Positions 33,121 to 38,251 of a stretch of 38,251 nt of DNA are shown here, one piece after another. Each line of letters begins with the position of its first letter. Position 1 is the stretch's first letter. The notes beneath the pieces are model-generated. The model was not told the DNA's origin. It saw only the letters and a list, made by a program, of their open reading frames with translations, and searched no databases. The DNA is from Minisyncoccota bacterium (GTDB lineage Bacteria > Patescibacteriota > Minisyncoccia > Moranbacterales > GCA-2747515), in NCBI GenBank assembly GCA_937936355.1, contig CALDDM010000025.1:1-38251 (forward strand), written 5' to 3'. Both the position numbers and the translations under genes were made by a program.

Positions 33121-34044
33121 CTACGCAGACATCATCAGATCCTGCTCTAGACCATTATGAACATACGCCTTGTATTCTTTCATCTCACGCCAAGCTGTCA
33201 AAAAGGCAGCGACCTTTTGCTTGGCATCCTGGGCATCTGTATAATTACCCATCGTATCAGCCAATTGTATAAACAATAATGCCTCACTATTTGGTTTTCC
33301 GAAAATTTCCTCTTTATCCTCCTGAGAAATGCCTCCTGTTCGTGCAATCTTATGCATCTCCATATGATCCACCAGCAACTGACGAATTTTGGCAGCTTCC
33401 GCATCATCAAACTCTAGTCGCTGTGCAATCTTGTCAAATAATTCTCCACTAAGGTCTTCATGACCCTGAAAGCTATAGTACAGGTCTCTTTTCCCATTTT
33501 CCAACTTTCTTTCTCGTAACTCTTGCGTGCCATACTTGCCGATATCATGCAAAGGAGGCACCCATGCAAATTCCGTACCCAATTTTTCAAAAAGAATCGC
33601 ACGCACTTCTTCTTTGGACATTTCTTCATCAAGTCCATACACCTCTTTGACAGCATAAATAAATTCCTTTCTTTCCATAGCTGCCATCACACTTAAGGTG
33701 TGCTTCCACACACCACCCTCCTTGTGTCGCGTCACAGGCTCACGCAACTCACCCGGCTCCAGCTCTGGCACATGTCGTTGTTTTATAGTATCAAGCAACT
33801 CAGGCAAATACGTATGCAAAATAGGCGCATCAGATCGTGCGAGCTTGCTCAAGCCAAAAGCGGCTCGCGGAGCAAGAAACATTTCCTCGAGATACTTTTT
33901 TGCTTCTCGTGGCCTTTCGCATTGCTCACTCAACATCTTTTCGAAAACATTTCCCACCGGATCCATATCATTCTCCAACGGAACACTTGTAAAAGTTTTT
34001 TCGAAATTTACCATAGGTTCAATCTTATACTGCCATAATAGCAT
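33121..34044 (-). CDS. HD-domain protein (resembles the HD/RNA-binding part of CCA-adding enzymes, without the nucleotidyltransferase head)
   Basis: VTRHKEGGVWKHTLSVM...LHDIGKYGTQ...FQGHEDLSGELFDKIAQRLEFDDAEAAKIRQLLVDHM: HD-type metal ligands. Confidence 0.8.
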   Translation of the reverse strand: MLLWQYKIEPMVNFEKTFTSVPLENDMDPVGNVFEKMLSEQCERPREAKKYLEEMFLAPRAAFGLSKLARSDAPILHTYLPELLDTIKQRHVPELEPGELREPVTRHKEGGVWKHTLSVMAAMERKEFIYAVKEVYGLDEEMSKEEVRAILFEKLGTEFAWVPPLHDIGKYGTQELRERKLENGKRDLYYSFQGHEDLSGELFDKIAQRLEFDDAEAAKIRQLLVDHMEMHKIARTGGISQEDKEEIFGKPNSEALLFIQLADTMGNYTDAQDAKQKVAAFLTAWREMKEYKAYVHNGLEQDLMMSA

Positions 34045-34066
34045 GGTATCTTCTCAACACTCACAT

Positions 34067-34693
34067 TTAGTCACGCATAAACACTCGCACTTTTGGCACA
34101 ATCCTTTCTACCAGAACCGCATATCCTTCCTTGTTTGGATGAATTGCATCATACATAAGATCCCTCTTGCCAAACACTCCCCTCAAAGCATCTTTCACAT
34201 AAGGAATATTTTTTTCCTGAGCTAATTCCTTGAAACGCTTTTTATACTGTGCATTATGAATACCCCCACGAACACCAACAAGCACAACGCCAGATCCAAC
34301 TGATTGTATACGATCAACAATTGTCGCAATGTTTGTAAATGTAACGTCTGGCGCAACTCTCTGCAAAGCATCATTTCCTCCCAGAAGAACAATGACAACA
34401 CGCGGATCACGTAACAATACATCCTCATCTATGCGCAGCAATGCCTCTGCAGTGGTATCTCCACTACGTCCTGCATTGATAACATCGACTCCCAAAGCAT
34501 CACGCAACTGCGCTGGATAGCTTTCCTCATCTTGTAAGCCATAGCCCTCAGTCAAGCTATCACCAAATGCAATAATACTTGTTCCTGATGTGGGCTGCAC
34601 ATAACGCGAGCCACATCCGGACAAAAACAGCAGGAAACACATGGCAAATACAACAAACAACAAAGAGTCTTTTTTGGTATGCATACAACTCAT
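34067..34693 (-). CDS. SGNH/GDSL hydrolase lipoprotein (TesA-like)
   Basis: Lipobox LFLSGC; IIAFGDSLTEGYGL, VVIVLLGGNDAL, DAIHPNKEGY (blocks I, III, V). Confidence 0.9.
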   Translation of the reverse strand: MSCMHTKKDSLLFVVFAMCFLLFLSGCGSRYVQPTSGTSIIAFGDSLTEGYGLQDEESYPAQLRDALGVDVINAGRSGDTTAEALLRIDEDVLLRDPRVVIVLLGGNDALQRVAPDVTFTNIATIVDRIQSVGSGVVLVGVRGGIHNAQYKKRFKELAQEKNIPYVKDALRGVFGKRDLMYDAIHPNKEGYAVLVERIVPKVRVFMRD

Positions 34694-34842
34694 TTATCAA
34701 TGCTGATCATTGTATCATGTAAGATTGTATAAATCCCTAATTTCCTTGACTTCTCAATGGTTTTTATATAGCCTACCCACGAAGGTCCTACCTGTAGTGT
34801 AGGATTAAATTTTCACAGCACTTTTACAAAAGGAAAATCGTC

Positions 34843-35598
34843 ATGCACGACAATACACCACCACAACAACGATTGGTCATTGGGTGTGATCCAAAATTTA
34901 CCACTAACATGAATCGTCAAAAAATGATTGATGAGTGTAAAAAAAAGCTTGATTTTTGTTGCGAAAAGCTGGGTCCGCTTGGAGTAACATGCAAAGTAAA
35001 CACCATATTTCGCATTCTCGGTAATGATGCAATCGCTCAGGTCCAGCAAGCTGGTCTTGGCGTTTTTTTGGATGGCAAGTTCTTTGACATTGAGAACACG
35101 ATCAAAAATGATCTGATGTTTTGGTCAACATTCGGGGACACAATCAAGATCTGCACACTTGCCGAGAAAATAAAGCCCAAGATCTACAGTGCAGCATCTC
35201 AATTAATGTCTGATACAATTTTTTGTCCCGTCGGTCCCTTGACCGATTTAACCAATGAGGATTTCAGAGTATGGTACGGGTCAGAATATGATCGAGTTCG
35301 CGCAGTAAAAAAATTTCTACACCAAAGCTGTGAACTCAAAGGTGCAAGAGGTGTTGTATGCTCTCCTCTTGATATCAAACACGGACCCGATGACTTACAA
35401 TCAAAACGCGTTATCATCACACCTGGCATCCGTAGATCCTCTGATCCAACTGATGATAACTCGCCTAATGCTATGGCACCTCGTGAAGCCATAGAAGCCG
35501 GAGCATCCTATCTCGTTGTTGGTCGACCTGTAATGAGAGCGTCTGACCCGGTAGGTGTTGCAACTAACATGATTGAAGAAATCAATAACGCATCCTAA
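34843..35598 (+). CDS. pyrF: orotidine 5'-phosphate decarboxylase
   Basis: VFLDGKFFDIENTI (DxKxxD), VIITPGIR, EAGASYLVVGRPVMRASDPVGVA. Confidence 0.85.
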   Translation: MHDNTPPQQRLVIGCDPKFTTNMNRQKMIDECKKKLDFCCEKLGPLGVTCKVNTIFRILGNDAIAQVQQAGLGVFLDGKFFDIENTIKNDLMFWSTFGDTIKICTLAEKIKPKIYSAASQLMSDTIFCPVGPLTDLTNEDFRVWYGSEYDRVRAVKKFLHQSCELKGARGVVCSPLDIKHGPDDLQSKRVIITPGIRRSSDPTDDNSPNAMAPREAIEAGASYLVVGRPVMRASDPVGVATNMIEEINNAS

Positions 35599-35617
35599 CA
35601 AATACAGGAGAGAAATA

Positions 35618-36304
35618 ATGAAAACAATACCTCAGTCAGATTTTCGCAGTATCATAGGCTACCTTGAAAAACACCGTGCGGTAATCCGTGATGGACACCT
35701 TGTTGGCACATCCTGGAAGCATCTCAACGGCTTTGTTAACATGCGTGAAGTGGCTGGTCATGCTGAATTCTGGCATCACATAGGAGGCATCATGGCAAAA
35801 GAGCTTAGGCAATATAATCTCGATGTTATTCTCGGCATTGAGACTCTTGGTCGCACAGTAGCACAAACAACAGCATTTCATCTTGGCATTCCATATATTT
35901 GGTGTGATACATTCGACGACCCGCAACATAAAGGCAAGAAACATGCAAAGTTTCAGGAAAAACTCATGTTTGAACGTTTTGTTCAAAGTGGTACTCGCAT
36001 TGGCACGCTTGATGATCTTTTGACCTCTGGCTCTTCCGTGCATGGAGGTAACACTCTCATGCGTGATATGGGTGCAATCCCTGTTGTTACAGGTGTTGCC
36101 GTTCGACGCAACCAAACTATTGATGCCCAGACGTGCAATTCTGATAGTTTGGTAGTTCTTGAAGAAGTTACTGGATTAAGAGATTGGACCGAAGCAGATT
36201 GCAAGCTACACGGCCCCTGCTCTCACAATACTCCAATGATTCTGCGTCCAGGTCACGGATTCGAATGGATTGAAAATAATCCAGATTATCCTGTTGCTCG
36301 CTAG
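35618..36304 (+). CDS. pyrE: orotate phosphoribosyltransferase-like protein
   Basis: ATG at 35618 with AGGAG upstream; DVILGIETLGRTVAQTTAFHLGIPYIW and PRPP loop GTLDDLLTSGSSV; adjacent to pyrF. Confidence 0.8.
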   Translation: MKTIPQSDFRSIIGYLEKHRAVIRDGHLVGTSWKHLNGFVNMREVAGHAEFWHHIGGIMAKELRQYNLDVILGIETLGRTVAQTTAFHLGIPYIWCDTFDDPQHKGKKHAKFQEKLMFERFVQSGTRIGTLDDLLTSGSSVHGGNTLMRDMGAIPVVTGVAVRRNQTIDAQTCNSDSLVVLEEVTGLRDWTEADCKLHGPCSHNTPMILRPGHGFEWIENNPDYPVAR

Positions 36305-36334
36305 CAACAGATCACATTCTGTAGTTTTACAAAC

Positions 36335-36366
36335 ACTCATCGCATGTACTGCGATGAGTTTTTTTG
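36335..36366 (+). terminator. intrinsic terminator of pyrF-pyrE
   Basis: ACTCATCGCA-TGTAC-TGCGATGAGT followed by TTTTTTT. Confidence 0.85.
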
Positions 36367-36423
36367 TAAAAAAAATAATCGCCCTCCAAATATATTAGAA
36401 GACGACTTTTTATAGACTTTATA

Positions 36424-37056
36424 TCATTTTACACATAACACTTTCTTATGCGCGTTTCGTCTTACAAGCAGTCTGTATGGCATAAGCAAGACAATTGCCA
36501 TCAGGATCTTAACAAGGAAATCTGCCGCTGCCATCGACACCCAGGTAGGCATTTCAGGTCCGATTTTCAGTAGCGGCATCACTTCAAAGGCCCAATAATT
36601 ACTATCTGCAAATATTGTTTCTGAGACAACGTCAAATGTGAATTGCGAAAAGGAGATGAAGAAGAATATGGCTGTATCTATAACAGAGCCGATAAATGAA
36701 GATATCACTGGCGCTTTCCACCATTCCAAATGACGCAACATGCCAAAGACCTGCACATCAAAAATCTGCGCCACAAGAAATGCAGATCCTGATGCCACAG
36801 CTATTCTAAATGTTACTTGGTTTATCTCCCAAAAAAAGAATGTGCAAACTATGCCAATAGCAAAACCCCAGAGTATAATCATCCTCGCCTTCTTTCTTCC
36901 ATGTACTCGATTGGCAAGATCAGTTATGAGAAATGCTATGGGGTACGTCAATGCTGCATACGTCAGAAGATTTTCAAAGAAAAAATACTGCAAGAGTATG
37001 TTTGAGATCAAAATAGTAAAACCCATCGCAAATATGAATGGTATGGTTTTTTTCAT
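36424..37056 (-). CDS. queuosine precursor transporter (YhhQ/VUT family)
   Basis: ISNILLQYFFFENLLTYAALTYPIAFLITDLANRVHGRKKAR...QIFDVQVFGMLRH..WWKAPVISSFIGSVIDTAIFF. Confidence 0.88.
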   Translation of the reverse strand: MKKTIPFIFAMGFTILISNILLQYFFFENLLTYAALTYPIAFLITDLANRVHGRKKARMIILWGFAIGIVCTFFFWEINQVTFRIAVASGSAFLVAQIFDVQVFGMLRHLEWWKAPVISSFIGSVIDTAIFFFISFSQFTFDVVSETIFADSNYWAFEVMPLLKIGPEMPTWVSMAAADFLVKILMAIVLLMPYRLLVRRNAHKKVLCVK

Positions 37057-37116
37057 GTTGTTAATGTCCGATCTGCTTTTTAAGTGTGGTAACTATATTT
37101 TACTTTTGACTTTCCG

Positions 37117-38244
37117 TCAATTCTCCACAGCGTCGGCTCCACCTACGGTGCGCCACCACGCTTTTTGTGGCCTCTCTTTTTTTACATGAAATCGCTCTCC
37201 AATCCCAGGCGTAATAATATCAATATCATACTGCCTTGCTGCAACAAGTGCGCGCTCAACCGGCTCTGTCCACGGATGTGCTGCAAGCGTAAATGCTGAC
37301 CAATGGATCGGCATATACACACGACCACCAAGATCACGATGTGCCTGCACTGATTGTTCCGGAGTCATATGAGATGTTGCCCACAAATCATCATATTGCC
37401 CAGCATCGAGGAGTGTCAGGTCAAATGGCCCATATTCCTTGCCATGTTTTGCAAAGCCATCAAAGTACCCAGAGTCACCACCAAAGAAGATCTTTGTATC
37501 AGATCCTTCTATAATCCACGCCGCCCACAATGTTTTCAATCGGTCATTAACAGTCCGACCAGAATAATGACGTGACTGAACAGCCGTGACCGTTAAGGAA
37601 TCAGAAACGTATTCATCACCCCAATCAAATTCAACGATGTTCTGCGCGGGTACACCCCATGATTTTAGATGTGAGCCTATACCCAGAGGCACCAAGAACT
37701 TACCCACTTTCGAGGTAAGGAACTGCACCGTTTTATAATCAAGATGATCATAATGATCGTGGGAGACAATAACATAATCAAGGTAAGGAAAGTCCTCTAC
37801 ACGGACAGGCAAATCGTAATCATACCGCTTAACACCAAAACCAAGTGGAGAAGCATTGTCGGTGAGCATTGGATCAAAAAGAATTTTCTTTCCCGCCACT
37901 TCATAAAGAAATGTAGAATGACCAAACCACGTAAGAAATGGATCCAGTGAAACAGCATTCTCACCCAAGAAGGCTGATGGCAATTTTTCTGTAGGCTTTC
38001 CGTCTTTGACCCCAATCAGTAAGATTTTTAAAAATTTAATCTTATCACCAAATGACACTTTGAGATCACTATATGTCATATGTGGGAACTGCCCCTGCTT
38101 GTAGTGAGGAGAATGTTCCATTCTCTGCAGATCCGCACCAGATGGTTTTTGCCCCAACTGCGGCGCACTCACAAGAAAGACCACGCTACCAATAAAAAAC
38201 AAAAAAACAAGGCTGATAAATATATTTAACAAAGATTTCCACAT
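37117..38244 (-). CDS. MBL-fold metallohydrolase (NAPE-PLD/UlaG-like), membrane anchored
   Basis: WFGHSTFLYEVAGKKILFDPML, VIVSHDHYDHLD, FGGDSGYFDGF, MPIHWSAFTLAAHPWTEP; N-terminal TM. ATG at 38244 close to the window edge. Confidence 0.88.
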   Translation of the reverse strand: MWKSLLNIFISLVFLFFIGSVVFLVSAPQLGQKPSGADLQRMEHSPHYKQGQFPHMTYSDLKVSFGDKIKFLKILLIGVKDGKPTEKLPSAFLGENAVSLDPFLTWFGHSTFLYEVAGKKILFDPMLTDNASPLGFGVKRYDYDLPVRVEDFPYLDYVIVSHDHYDHLDYKTVQFLTSKVGKFLVPLGIGSHLKSWGVPAQNIVEFDWGDEYVSDSLTVTAVQSRHYSGRTVNDRLKTLWAAWIIEGSDTKIFFGGDSGYFDGFAKHGKEYGPFDLTLLDAGQYDDLWATSHMTPEQSVQAHRDLGGRVYMPIHWSAFTLAAHPWTEPVERALVAARQYDIDIITPGIGERFHVKKERPQKAWWRTVGGADAVEN

Positions 38245-38251
38245 AATCAAC

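Noticed and set aside
33698-34225. Plus-strand 175-aa ORF (and overlapping 33700-34038)
   Set aside because: Antisense shadow of the HD-domain and SGNH genes; no domain signature.
1-38251. Alternative genetic code (UGA = Gly, code 25)
   Set aside because: Several confident CDSs end in TGA (36424, 37117) and ORFs are intact under code 11.
1-38251. tRNA genes
   Set aside because: Scanned for TpsiC-arm-like GGTTCRANNCC with cloverleaf context; the near-matches (e.g. around 15306 and 36247) lie inside conserved CDSs. A tRNAscan-SE run would be decisive.

Overview
The window carries 25 well-supported full-length or near-full-length CDSs plus one short hypothetical CDS and one possible edge fragment. 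TGA works as a stop (e.g. the CDS ending at 36424), so standard code 11 applies. The gene mix (RNase J, small secreted Ig/PKD/DUF5648-type proteins, few pathway genes) looks like a candidate-phyla (Patescibacteria-type) chromosome, but the lineage is inference. Housekeeping genes: uvrA, ychF, a phosphoglucomutase/phosphomannomutase, trpS, RNase J, pyrF-pyrE and a YhhQ-type queuosine-precursor transporter. The most interesting part is about 20.8-32.2 kb. It holds a compact surface-glycan locus (GtrA flippase, FAD oxidoreductase, a DPM1-like + cellulose-synthase-like tandem GT2 fusion, and a GT39-like membrane glycosyltransferase fused to a GH8-like domain). A PQQ-type sugar dehydrogenase/PKD/DUF5648 protein lies next to it. 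Upstream is a ~600-bp ORF-free interval with divergent promoters, mutually exclusive RNA hairpins and a possible ~400-nt noncoding RNA. A secreted DGDGWGW repeat protein follows. Two glycoside-hydrolase homologues (GH12-like and GH8-like) each appear to lack one catalytic carboxylate, and an HtrA-like protein appears to lack its whole triad, so non-catalytic surface or periplasmic folds are a recurring theme. No tRNA, rRNA, CRISPR array or transposon could be supported.
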